A stretch of DNA of 16,730 nucleotides from contig JABFXT010000061.1 of assembly GCA_013361595.1 (NCBI GenBank), positions 1 through 16,730 on the forward strand. Direction: 5' to 3'. The notes beneath the pieces were generated by a model. It saw only the letters and a program-made list of their open reading frames with translations, made no database searches and was not told where the DNA came from. A program made the translations under genes and the position numbers. Origin of the DNA: Nocardia sp. (GTDB lineage Bacteria; Actinomycetota; Actinomycetes; Mycobacteriales; Mycobacteriaceae). Positions 1-7,157 of the stretch are shown here, in pieces (the stretch's first letter is position 1; every line of letters starts with the position of its first letter).

Positions 1-56
1 GTCTGCCGGCGGCGGATCGCGACCATTGCTCGTTCGACGCGCTCGACATCATCCAC
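1..56 (-). CDS. MarR-family regulator, 5' end only (partial)
   Basis: Reading leftward from a GTG at 56-54, the visible 18 or so residues (VDDVERVERAMVAIRRRQT) resemble the first helix of many actinobacterial MarR-family regulators, which dimerise and bind palindromic operators. The gene runs off the left edge, so neither HTH nor wing can be checked. No Shine-Dalgarno precedes the GTG. On the minus strand a TATCAT (68-63) lies 6 nt before it, which is the spacing expected for a leaderless transcript. TTGAAA (94-89) could serve as -35. The gene diverges from the MarR-domain gene at 139, and the two share the inverted repeat at 65-116. The identification rests on a short fragment and is tentative. 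Confidence 0.45.
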   Translation of the reverse strand, partial: MDDVERVERAMVAIRRRQ

Positions 57-64
57 GGAGCCAT

Positions 65-116
65 GATATCAACGTACATATACATGCCTTTCAACATGTA
101 TATGTACTTCGATATC
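65..116. promoter_or_regulatory. Large inverted repeat, probable MarR operator in divergent promoter
   Basis: Two 22-nt arms (65-86 and 95-116) are complementary at 20 of 22 positions, separated by 8 nt (CCTTTCAA). The arms are AT-rich (core GTACATATACATG) in a very GC-rich context. Both arms begin or end with GATATC. The repeat covers the likely -35/-10 region of the minus-strand MarR gene and ends 22 nt before the ATG at 139. Position between two divergent MarR-type genes and perfect dyad symmetry point to an autoregulatory operator; which regulator binds is inference. A cruciform or RNA hairpin role is the alternative. Confidence 0.75.
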
Positions 117-138
117 TACCTGAAGGGCTCTTCTCCTC

Positions 139-651
139 ATGAAGGCACGCACCCTGCTCCTCGGCGCCGCGATCGCGCTGCTCATCCCCCTGACGGCCTG
201 CGGCGAACCCGCCGCCGAGCCGGCCCCGGGCGGCGAGCAGCGCCTCATCGGCTACCAGGTCAAACGGCTCGACCAGCTCATCGAACTCACCTTCGACCGG
301 CTGGTCACCGACGCCGGCCTCACCCGGCGCCAATGGCAGACCCTCAACACCCTCGCCACCGGACCGGCCGGCGATGCCGAACTGACCGACGCACTGCGCC
401 CGTTCTGGGAAGTCGACGACGAGAACCTCGGCGAGATGGTCACCGACCTCACCGCCCGCGGCTGGATCACGCGCGGCGCGGACGGGCGATACGCCCTCAC
501 CGAGACGGGCCGGACAGTGCACGCCACGGCCGCCGACTCGGTGGGCCGGATCCGCGAACTGTCCGCCGACGGAGTGAGCGAACAGGAGTTCGGCCAGATG
601 ATGGATGTCATGGCCCGCATCATCGGCAATCTGGAGCGAGCGGCGGCCTGA
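139..651 (+). CDS. MarR-domain protein with N-terminal lipoprotein signal
   Basis: 170 aa. Residues 1-21 form a textbook lipoprotein signal: basic MKAR, a hydrophobic core (LLLGAAIALLIPL) and a lipobox LTAC with Cys21 at the +1 site. A short Ala/Pro/Glu-rich linker (22-34) leads straight into a MarR-like domain: helix 1 from about 35 (LIGYQVKRLDQLI), the LTRRQWQTLNTLA helix at 61-73, an HTH-like segment 78-108 and a wing around RGADGRYALTETG at 112-124. MarR proteins are normally cytoplasmic repressors, whereas a lipobox predicts export and anchoring outside the membrane, so the two halves conflict. A stop at 64-66 closes the frame upstream and there is no ATG, GTG or TTG between 139 and the MarR part, so no alternative start removes the signal. 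GAAGGG (122-127) is the ribosome binding site. Chimeric gene or frame error are both possible. Confidence 0.75.
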   Translation: MKARTLLLGAAIALLIPLTACGEPAAEPAPGGEQRLIGYQVKRLDQLIELTFDRLVTDAGLTRRQWQTLNTLATGPAGDAELTDALRPFWEVDDENLGEMVTDLTARGWITRGADGRYALTETGRTVHATAADSVGRIRELSADGVSEQEFGQMMDVMARIIGNLERAAA

Positions 652-704
652 CCCGACCGCGCACCGCACCAGCGGCACAGCGCGAAGTGACGTAGCGTTT
701 CACC

Positions 705-1604
705 ATGCAGGCCGAAACACCGTCCGAGCGTTCGCCGGGGACCCGGTTGACGTCGTTCACCAATGACGGATTCACCTTCGATGTGGTCGACGAAGGTCCA
801 CTCGACGGCAGCCCGATCGTGCTGTTGCACGGATTTCCGCAGACCGCGGCGCAATGGGCGCGTCTCACCCCGTTCCTGCACGAACACGGCTACCGCACGA
901 TCGCCCCGGACCAGCGCGGGTACTCACCCGGCGCGCGGCCCCGTGGGCGATTCGCCTATCGGATCAGCGCATTGGTCGGTGATACCGCGGCATTGATCAC
1001 GGCGCTCGGCGGCGAACCCGTCCATCTCGTCGGGCACGATTGGGGGTCGACCGTCGCCTGGGCGACCGCCGCGCGCCGGCCGGATCTGGTCCGGACACTC
1101 ACCTCGGTCTCGGTACCGCATCCGATGGCCTTCGTACGGTCCATGGTGAGCAGCACCCAGGCTCTGCGCACCTGCTATATGGCACTGTTCCAGCTGCCGT
1201 GGTTCCCGGAGGTGTTGCTGTCGGCCGCTTTCCGCGCGGCGGGCCCGGCCGGCGGTACCGGCCTGCGCCGGCGAGCGGCCGCCCTGTCCGGTTTCGACGA
1301 CGAGCAGTTCGAGCGGGTGCGCCGCGATATCGTCGACGGCGGGGCGCTGCACTACGCCCTGAACTGGTACCGGGCGATGCCGATCGTCGATCGGCGGCAG
1401 GCCGGGCAGAAGGTGAGCGCACCGACCACACATGTATCGAGCACCCGGGACCTTTTCATAGCCGGGCGCGGTGCCGAACTGACCGCCGAATACGTGACCG
1501 GCCCGTTCGGCCACGAAATCCTCGACGCCACCCATTGGGTTCCGGAGGAACGCCCGGCCGAGTTGGCGGCGATCATCCTCGCGCGCATCCGCGCGACCGG
1601 ATAA
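705..1604 (+). CDS. Alpha/beta hydrolase, epoxide hydrolase-like
   Basis: 299 aa, typical length for a single-domain alpha/beta hydrolase. The oxyanion-hole motif HGFPQ is at 42-46. The nucleophile elbow is GHDWGS (110-115), with Asp112 as nucleophile, which separates epoxide hydrolases and haloalkane dehalogenases from serine esterases. Candidate acid Asp249 (STRDLF) and base His277 (ATHWVPEE) complete the triad. HYALNWYRAM in the cap (216-225) provides Tyr217/Tyr222, which in epoxide hydrolases activate the ring oxygen. No signal peptide, so cytoplasmic. It starts 53 nt after the MarR-domain gene, possibly in one transcript; the ribosome binding site is weak. It faces the PucR gene tail to tail. 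Epoxide hydrolysis is the best guess and the substrate is unknown. Confidence 0.85.
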   Translation: MQAETPSERSPGTRLTSFTNDGFTFDVVDEGPLDGSPIVLLHGFPQTAAQWARLTPFLHEHGYRTIAPDQRGYSPGARPRGRFAYRISALVGDTAALITALGGEPVHLVGHDWGSTVAWATAARRPDLVRTLTSVSVPHPMAFVRSMVSSTQALRTCYMALFQLPWFPEVLLSAAFRAAGPAGGTGLRRRAAALSGFDDEQFERVRRDIVDGGALHYALNWYRAMPIVDRRQAGQKVSAPTTHVSSTRDLFIAGRGAELTAEYVTGPFGHEILDATHWVPEERPAELAAIILARIRATG

Positions 1605-1610
1605 CAGATC

Positions 1611-1626
1611 CGGCCGGGTACGGCCG
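1611..1626. terminator. Bidirectional hairpin between convergent genes
   Basis: CGGCCG (1611-1616), GGTA loop, CGGCCG (1621-1626). It fills almost the whole 22-bp gap between the hydrolase stop (1604) and the PucR-type stop (1627). There is no T-tract, as is usual for hairpin terminators in actinobacteria. Confidence 0.5.
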
Positions 1627-2988
1627 CTATCCGATCCCCGCCCCGGCGGCCTGCGCGAGCAGTCCCGGTATGCGCCGGATGGTGGTGGGCGACTGCGCCG
1701 CGGGGGATCCGGCCGCCTCGGCACTCCCCCGGTCCGCCGGCACCGGAATCGCGTCGGCCCCCGGGCCGGTCTCGTAGGCGTTGGCGACGAGGGCGGCCTG
1801 TAGATGCCACAGATCATCGGCGTGCGCGGGATCGAGGCCGGTGTGATGGGCGATGCGGCGCAGGCGGTAGTCGAGGGTGTTGGCATGGATGTACAGCGCG
1901 CGGGCGGTGGTCTGCCGGTTGCGATCGTTGGCCAGATGCGTGGCCAGGGTGTGCAGCAACTCGGGCTGGGAGAGCAACGGATCCAGCGCGGTCGCCAACC
2001 GCTGCCGGGCCGGTCCGGGCCGGGTGATCTGGTACTCCACCGCCAGGTCGGCCAGCCGGTACAGCCCCGCCGGCCGGTGCAGTCGCTGCGCGAGGTCGAG
2101 TAGTTCGTGGGCGCGCCGGGTGGCTTCGGGAACCTCGTCGCGGCGCGCGTGGACGACGGTGGCCACCACGGGCCCACGGGCCGCGTCCCGCAGGCGATCG
2201 AACAGCCGGACCGCCGCGGCATCGTCGGATCGGTGGCCGGGTACGAGAACGGTGCCGCCGGCTTCGCTGAGCCGGGCGGCGGGCATATCGCCGTCGCGGC
2301 AGAGTTCGGCGCGCACTCGGCGCAGCCGGCGGCGGGCCTCGGTGCGATCGTCGCCGGTGCCGGCGGCGCCGTCCCCGAGGTCGTGGAGAGCGAGGGCCAG
2401 TACCGCGTAGGAATCCACATCCCGGAAACCGTTCTCGCGGGCCGTTTCCGCGGTACCCGTTCCCGAGATCAGCGCGGCGGCCAGCGCTTCGGCGCCGGCA
2501 TGCCGCGCGGCGGTATGGGCTCGCAGCTCACGGAGGTAGGCCCGGGTGAAGCCGGTGATGACCTGATCCAGGACCTCGGCCAGCCGCTGCCCCGCGGCCA
2601 CCATCACCGGACCGTCGGCGCCGCGGGCCCGCCCGGCCAACAGGTCGAGCACGAAACGAAACCCGAGATGGGTGGCGTGCTGCACCGCCTCCAGCGCCAC
2701 ACCTTCCGCCGCCCAGTCCTCGATCTTGCGGTACAGCGGCTCGGGTACGTCGCTCACCGGCCGGCCCTGTAGCGCCGCGGCCACCAGCTCCAGGCAACCG
2801 GCCACCACCTCGGCGGCTTCGCCGCGTACCACACCGCACGGCATCGTGGCGCCCGGCCGGTCACTGCCGACACCGGCCAGATGGTCCAGTAACTGCTGGG
2901 ACAATCGGTGGGTGCGACGCAGATGCGTCACCGCGGGCATTCCGGCGATCTCCAGTTCCGGAATAGCGTGAGAGCTGCTCGTCAGCAC
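1627..2988 (-). CDS. PucR/CdaR-type transcriptional regulator
   Basis: 453 aa from the GTG at 2988-2986, chosen because a perfect AAGGAGG (complement of 2998-3004) lies 9 nt upstream. ATG codons at 3018 and 3012 are in frame but have no such site. Residues about 20-160 look like the helical RsbRD-type N-terminal domain found in many actinobacterial PucR-like proteins (VVRGEAAEVVAGCLELV, LYRKIEDWAAEGV). The middle is a degenerate GGDEF/CdaR-like region. Residues about 346-406 are the PucR C-terminal HTH: ARALYIHANTLDYRLRRI then TGLDP, DDLWHLQAALVA. A 47-residue low-complexity tail follows. The family regulates catabolic genes in response to small ligands; the target here is unknown. It diverges from the MerR/cyclase pair across about 236 bp. 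Confidence 0.85.
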   Translation of the reverse strand: MLTSSSHAIPELEIAGMPAVTHLRRTHRLSQQLLDHLAGVGSDRPGATMPCGVVRGEAAEVVAGCLELVAAALQGRPVSDVPEPLYRKIEDWAAEGVALEAVQHATHLGFRFVLDLLAGRARGADGPVMVAAGQRLAEVLDQVITGFTRAYLRELRAHTAARHAGAEALAAALISGTGTAETARENGFRDVDSYAVLALALHDLGDGAAGTGDDRTEARRRLRRVRAELCRDGDMPAARLSEAGGTVLVPGHRSDDAAAVRLFDRLRDAARGPVVATVVHARRDEVPEATRRAHELLDLAQRLHRPAGLYRLADLAVEYQITRPGPARQRLATALDPLLSQPELLHTLATHLANDRNRQTTARALYIHANTLDYRLRRIAHHTGLDPAHADDLWHLQAALVANAYETGPGADAIPVPADRGSAEAAGSPAAQSPTTIRRIPGLLAQAAGAGIG

Positions 2989-3028
2989 TGACCTCGACCT
3001 CCTTGCCGCCATATGCACGGCATCCCTG

Positions 3029-3182
3029 GTATCTGCTGGGCCCTGCCGTCCATATCAGTAAAAACTGTAACTGATGGTGAGTTGCACCACAACGGAGGTG
3101 CCAGGATCCCCGGTCAGCGCCTGAGGAACAGATCGCTTCTCGTGTTCGAATCAGTATCTGCTGAGACAGTTGTGGTTAAGCT
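3029..3182. promoter_or_regulatory. Divergent PucR/MerR promoter region with repeats
   Basis: The 236-bp gap (2989-3224) is clearly more AT-rich than the genes. It holds an inverted repeat ATCAGT-N10-ACTGAT (3054-3075), with a nested CAGT-AAAA-ACTG (3056-3067). It also holds an exact 10-nt direct repeat GTATCTGCTG at 3029-3038 and 3154-3163, the second copy preceded by another ATCAGT. TAAGCT at 3177-3182 could be a -10 for the MerR gene. These are reasonable operator candidates for either regulator; the assignment is inference. Confidence 0.4.
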
Positions 3183-3224
3183 TGCCGTCATTCGGCTCGC
3201 GGACCGGTGAGCGGGAGGACGACG

Positions 3225-4010
3225 ATGACGCCACGAACACAGGAATACCGAGTTGCCGAACTGGCCGAGGCCGCCGGCGTCGCGGTACGAACCGTGCGCT
3301 ATTACCAGGAGCGCGGTCTGCTCGACCCGCCCCGGCGCCAAGGCCGGCACGCCTTCTACAACCACACCCACCTCGAGCGCCTGAAACTCATCGCCGACCT
3401 GCTCGCCCGCGGCCACAGCCTGGAGGGCATCGCCGACCTGCTGACCAGCGCCGAACACGGCGGCGGTGTCTCCGAACTGCTCGGATTCGAATCGGCGGCC
3501 TCGGTGGCGTGGGGCGACGGCGAAGTCGATATCGATATCGCCGAGATGTTCGACCGCTTCGGCGACCAGGCGACCCCGGAAGCGATCGCCGAGGCGATCG
3601 CCCTGGGGTACCTGCGCATCGAGGACGACCGCTTCGTCTACTCCAGCGGACGGCTGCTCGAAGCCGCCACCGCATTCGTCGCCGTAGGCCTGCCGCTTCG
3701 CTCGATACTCGCGTTGAGCTGGGAACTGGAAGCGGCCTTCGATCGGATGGCCTTCGCCTTCGTCCGGGAATTCCGGGTCAATCTGGTCAACCAGGTCCTG
3801 GAAGATCCCTCCCCCGAACGATTACTGGGCCTGGCGGGTACGCTCGCCGAACTCCGCCCGGCGGTCCGCCTGGTCGCCGACGAATTGCTCGCCCGGGCCA
3901 TGGACCGCCGCATCCACGCGGACCTGCCGGAGGTCGCCCAGCAGTTGAGCCAGGCCGCCGGCACGGACCCGGCACCCCTCGACGACACTCCGCCCTCCGG
4001 GAGCCGGTGA
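3225..4010 (+). CDS. MerR-family transcriptional regulator
   Basis: 261 aa from the ATG at 3225, preferred because GGGAGG (3213-3218) sits 6 nt upstream; a GTG at 3207 is in frame but has no site. Residues 8-72 are a canonical MerR HTH plus wing: [38 protein letters not shown], then [25 protein letters not shown]. The remaining 190 residues are a helical effector domain with no Cys cluster, so metal sensing of the classic MerR kind is unlikely. I do not recognise the ligand class. The stop overlaps the start of the cyclase gene (TGATG), implying translational coupling and a shared function. The regulator may control its own operon through sites upstream. Confidence 0.88.
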   Translation: MTPRTQEYRVAELAEAAGVAVRTVRYYQERGLLDPPRRQGRHAFYNHTHLERLKLIADLLARGHSLEGIADLLTSAEHGGGVSELLGFESAASVAWGDGEVDIDIAEMFDRFGDQATPEAIAEAIALGYLRIEDDRFVYSSGRLLEAATAFVAVGLPLRSILALSWELEAAFDRMAFAFVREFRVNLVNQVLEDPSPERLLGLAGTLAELRPAVRLVADELLARAMDRRIHADLPEVAQQLSQAAGTDPAPLDDTPPSGSR

Positions 4011-4798
4011 TGATCGCCTGGGTACTCGCGGCCGTTGCCGTGGCCGAGGCCGTCGGCCTGATCGTGCTGTGGCAGTTGCTGGTACGCAGCCGGCGCGAAC
4101 TCGTGGCGCTCCAGCAGCGCCGGCCCGATACCCGGCAACTACTGATGAACGGCGGCCGCGAAGCGGTGAAGACCGTCTGGCAGACGGCGAGCCTGGTGCG
4201 GCGCAAGGGTTTACGCGCGGCGGTACTCAGTTCGATCGAAGACCTGGCCGGTTGGGCCCAGGTCGAAAGACCCGATCTGGCGCGGCTCACCGCCGGGGGC
4301 GACGTGGTGATCGCGTTCTCCGATATCGAAGGTTCCACCGCGCTCAACGAGCGGCTCGGCGACCGCGCGTGGGTCGCCCTCCTCGGCCGCCACGACCGCC
4401 TGATCCGCCGACGCGTCGCCGGATACGGCGGGCATATCGTGAAGAGCCAGGGGGACGGTTTCATGATCGCCTTCGGTGATGCCGAGCAGGCGGTGCGCTG
4501 CGGCCTGGAGGTGCAGGGCGCCATCGGTTCGGTGGCCGCACCGGTGGCGAGCGTCCGGGTCCGGATCGGAATCCATATGGGCAGTTCGGTTCGCCGCGGC
4601 GACGATCTCTTCGGCCGGAACGTGGCCATGGCGGCCCGGGTGGCCGCCCAGGCCCACGGTGGCGAGGTCCTCGTCAGCGAGGAGGTACGCGATGCCGTAT
4701 CCGGTCGGCCGGATATCGCCGTCACCGCCACCCGCGAAGCCGAACTGAAGGGTTTCCGTGGCACCCACCTGCTCTACTCGGTCGCGTCGGCGGGGTGA
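4010..4798 (+). CDS. Membrane-anchored class III adenylate/guanylate cyclase
   Basis: 262 aa. An N-terminal transmembrane helix (residues 2-24) is followed by a basic linker and one class III cyclase domain (about 97-260). Visible catalytic positions: metal-binding Asp105 (FSDIEGST) and Asp149 (KSQGDGF), ATP-selecting Lys145 and Asp199 (RGDDLFG), and Arg210 (MAARVA). By alignment with the usual G-x-x-V-N-x-A-A-R pattern, the transition-state Asn is replaced by Ala206, with an Asn instead at 204. The Lys/Asp pair suggests ATP, giving cAMP, at the inner face of the membrane. The domain would have to dimerise. It overlaps the MerR stop by 1 nt; a GTG at 4007 is an alternative start. Whether it is fully active is uncertain. 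Confidence 0.88.
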   Translation: MIAWVLAAVAVAEAVGLIVLWQLLVRSRRELVALQQRRPDTRQLLMNGGREAVKTVWQTASLVRRKGLRAAVLSSIEDLAGWAQVERPDLARLTAGGDVVIAFSDIEGSTALNERLGDRAWVALLGRHDRLIRRRVAGYGGHIVKSQGDGFMIAFGDAEQAVRCGLEVQGAIGSVAAPVASVRVRIGIHMGSSVRRGDDLFGRNVAMAARVAAQAHGGEVLVSEEVRDAVSGRPDIAVTATREAELKGFRGTHLLYSVASAG

Positions 4799-4857
4799 GA
4801 CCGGCCGGTTCCGCGGCGGACTCCACCGCTGTCGTGACGGCACCATTCGATCCGCAC

Positions 4858-4887
4858 GCCCGATCCGGCCGGCGCCGTATATCGGGC
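4858..4887. terminator. Hairpin between convergent cyclase and rho-like genes
   Basis: GCCCGAT (4858-4864) pairs perfectly with ATCGGGC (4881-4887). The 16-nt interior can form a further CGGC/GCCG stem (4866-4869 with 4874-4877). It lies in the 119-bp gap between two convergent stops and could serve both. No T-tract. Confidence 0.45.
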
Positions 4888-4917
4888 AGCGGACGATTTC
4901 GTCTGCATTCCCGATTT

Positions 4918-6063
4918 CTATCCCGCGGTGCGGATCTGGGTGAGGAACTCGGTGTTGGTACGGGTCTGGCGCAGGCCGGTCAGCAGCAGTTCGAGGGCCT
5001 GTTGCGGATCGCGGCCGGCGAGGGTTCCCCGGAGCGACCCGGTCGCTGCGCGCTCGTCCGCGGACAGCAGCAGCTCCTCTTTGCGGGTGCTCGACCGGTC
5101 GATATCGATCGCGGGGAACAGCCGCCGGTCGGCGAGGTGACGGTCGAGTTTGAGTTCGGCGTTTCCGGTGCCCTTGTACTCCTCGAAGATGACGGTGTCG
5201 GCGAGTGAACCGGTCTCGACCAGGGCTGTCGCGATAATGGTGAGCGAACCACCGTTCTCGATATTGCGGGCGGCGCCGAGGAACTTCTTGGGCGGTGCGA
5301 GGGCCGTCGCGTCCACACCGCCGGAGAGGATTCGCCCGGAGCCGGCGGCCGCCGAGTTGTAGGCCCGGGCCAGCCGGGTGAGCGAGTCCAGCAGCACCAC
5401 CACGTCGCGGCCGGACTCGACGAGGCGTTTGGCCCGTTCGATGGCCAATTCCGCGAGCGCGATATGGTCCCGGGCGGGCCGGTCGAAGGTCGCGGCGGCG
5501 ATCTCGGCGGGCACCGAGCGGGACAGGTCGGTCACTTCTTCCGGGCGTTCGCCGACCAGGACGAGCATCAGCTGGCATTCGGGATGGTTCTTGGCGATAC
5601 CGTGGGCGATGGACCCCAGCACCGAGGTCTTGCCCGCTTTGGGTGGTGCGACCACCAGGGCTCGCTGGCCCTTGCCGATCGGCATGACCAGGTCGGTGAC
5701 CCGCGTGGTCATTTCGTGCGGTTCGGTTTCGAGAACCAGACGGTCCTGTGGGTAGAGCGGGATCAGATCGGCGAAATGTGCTCGTGCGTCGACTTTTTCG
5801 GCCGGAATGCCGTTGACCGTGGCCACTCCCGTCAGCGTGGGCAGCCCGCCGTCGCGGCCGGGTCCGGCTGTGCCGGTGAGGATATCGCCGCGCCGGAGTC
5901 CGTACCGGTGGATCAGCCGGGCCGGCACGCGGGCATCGCGTGGTCCGGGCAGGTAACCGTCGACGCGCAATGCCGCACGGTGACCGTCGACGTCGAGTAT
6001 TCCGGTAACCGATGCCGCCGAGGCGGTCGCGGTATCGGCTATCTGGACAGTGTTGTTCTGCAT
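4918..6063 (-). CDS. Short Rho-like transcription termination factor paralogue
   Basis: 381 aa, shorter than E. coli Rho (419) and far shorter than the main actinobacterial Rho (600 or more). Start ATG at 6063 has GAGGAGG 5 nt upstream. The N-terminal Rho_N helical domain is absent. Residues 18-65 form the OB-fold region, but the RNA-binding DGFGFLR motif is replaced by DGHRAALR (26-33) and the later DDIYV by RDARV (42-46). The ATPase core is well kept: P-loop PPKAGKT (140-146), Walker B LLDS (224-227), Q-loop region [10 protein letters not shown] (242-251), EEYKGTGN (294-301) and STRKEELL (325-332). The usual DERPEEV is GERPEEV (171-177). It is likely a second, accessory Rho acting on RNA as a hexamer. 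Whether it terminates transcription is open. Confidence 0.85.
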   Translation of the reverse strand: MQNNTVQIADTATASAASVTGILDVDGHRAALRVDGYLPGPRDARVPARLIHRYGLRRGDILTGTAGPGRDGGLPTLTGVATVNGIPAEKVDARAHFADLIPLYPQDRLVLETEPHEMTTRVTDLVMPIGKGQRALVVAPPKAGKTSVLGSIAHGIAKNHPECQLMLVLVGERPEEVTDLSRSVPAEIAAATFDRPARDHIALAELAIERAKRLVESGRDVVVLLDSLTRLARAYNSAAAGSGRILSGGVDATALAPPKKFLGAARNIENGGSLTIIATALVETGSLADTVIFEEYKGTGNAELKLDRHLADRRLFPAIDIDRSSTRKEELLLSADERAATGSLRGTLAGRDPQQALELLLTGLRQTRTNTEFLTQIRTAG

Positions 6064-6416
6064 GGGGTCCTCCTCGGAGGGAAATCGTGGATGAGGCGGG
6101 GCCGACGGCCGCGGCGGGGAAGGCGCTCGCCGTACCGCCGAAACGCCGCACAGCCGGAGAAAAACTCCGGGACGCGCACAGGGTTCCCTGGCATTCGGAA
6201 AACTGCCGGGGTGAACGGTGAGCCTTGTGGGAGGGAGTCGACACCTACATCCACAAGATGAAGATGGCACCAACGGTAGCGCCACTCCGCACAACACGCA
6301 ACAGTGCCCGATTGTTCCACCGGTCACCGGCCGATCCGCGGGCCGGCCGCGGCGTGGCGAGACGGGCCGTGCCCGCTGTCCGGGAACCCGGACGACGCGC
6401 GAGACGTCCTGAGAAT
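6064..6416. other. Divergent intergenic region with rho-leader hairpin
   Basis: 353 bp between the rho-like gene (minus) and the histidine phosphatase (plus). I see no credible gene. CCGGAG-AAAAA-CTCCGG (6154-6170) is a perfect 6-bp hairpin about 90 nt upstream of the rho-like ATG. The rho-like ribosome binding site itself lies within a small CCTC/GAGG dyad. rho genes are known to be autoregulated by termination in their leaders, so the long leader may be regulatory; that is inference. Confidence 0.35.
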
Positions 6417-7157
6417 ATGAGTACACATCCGCCCGGAGAAATACCGGCCGTATCCGCGCAGCCCTGTCCACACGGCGCGGATACGGGCCCACGCCTGCTC
6501 TACGCTGCCCGGCACGGCCAGAGCACGGTCAATGCCGGTCTCCGTCCCGCGACCCCCGCCGAAGCCGACGATATGGTCATCGAGCTCACCGAACTCGGCG
6601 CACGCCAGGCCGTCGCCCTCGGACGCTGGTTCGCCGCGCTTCCCCCCGAGCAGTTCCCGGATCTCGTGCTCTGCTCACCGTATCGGCGGGCGGCGACCAC
6701 CTGGCGGCTCGCCGAGGCCGAATTGCGGGCCGCGGGAGTCGCGGTGCCCTGCCTGGTAACCGAGCCGAACCTGTACGACCGGTTCCGGGGCGCCCTGGCG
6801 CATATTCCCGCCGAGGATGTGCGGCAACGCTACCCGGAGCAGTACGCGGCCGAACGGGCCGATCCGCTGGGCTACCGGCCGCCCGGCGGCGAATCCTTCC
6901 TCGATGTCGCCGACCGCCTGACCGGGGTCGTCGATCGTATCGCCGCCGATACGCGGCACCGCCGAGTGCTGATCGTCGCCCATGACGCGGTGATCCTGCT
7001 GCTACGCCGGCTGCTCGAACATCACGACGACGCCGCGACTCTCGCCGTCGCGGCGGCCGGCCTGGCCGGAAACGCCTCGGTCACCGCGTGGGCCGGGGAA
7101 GGGGACGACTACCGGCTGCTCTACTACGACCGGCGCGACCACCTACTCGCCCTGTGA
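6417..7157 (+). CDS. Histidine phosphatase (phosphoglycerate mutase-like)
   Basis: 246 aa from ATG 6417; upstream codons in this frame look non-coding. After a 25-residue Pro-rich leader comes the branch-1 histidine phosphatase core: ARHGQSTVN (31-39) with Arg32 and the phospho-accepting His33, CSPYRRAATT (86-95) with the phosphate-binding Arg, and the second catalytic His189 in IVAHDAV. Glu117/Asp121 in TEPNLYDRFRG or Glu159 in PGGESF could be the acid/base. The broad family covers mutases and phosphatases acting on sugar phosphates, nucleotides or phosphoproteins; PGGESF is shared with phosphatase-type members. No signal peptide. The ribosome binding site is poor. The 3' end overlaps the peptidase gene on the other strand by 15 bp. 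Substrate not predictable. Confidence 0.85.
   Translation: MSTHPPGEIPAVSAQPCPHGADTGPRLLYAARHGQSTVNAGLRPATPAEADDMVIELTELGARQAVALGRWFAALPPEQFPDLVLCSPYRRAATTWRLAEAELRAAGVAVPCLVTEPNLYDRFRGALAHIPAEDVRQRYPEQYAAERADPLGYRPPGGESFLDVADRLTGVVDRIAADTRHRRVLIVAHDAVILLLRRLLEHHDDAATLAVAAAGLAGNASVTAWAGEGDDYRLLYYDRRDHLLAL

Noticed and set aside
3170..4009. Long upstream extension of the cyclase frame through the MerR gene
   Set aside because: Arg/Pro-rich shadow of the MerR gene; the MerR frame has clear domain motifs and the cyclase starts at 4010.
6225..6416. 64-residue N-terminal extension of the histidine phosphatase
   Set aside because: Arg/Pro-rich translation without family similarity; the ATG at 6417 gives a normal-length protein.
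6064..6492. N-terminal extension of the rho-like protein (143 residues)
   Set aside because: Composition is unlike Rho N-terminal regions and overlaps the phosphatase start; the ATG at 6063 has a strong ribosome binding site.
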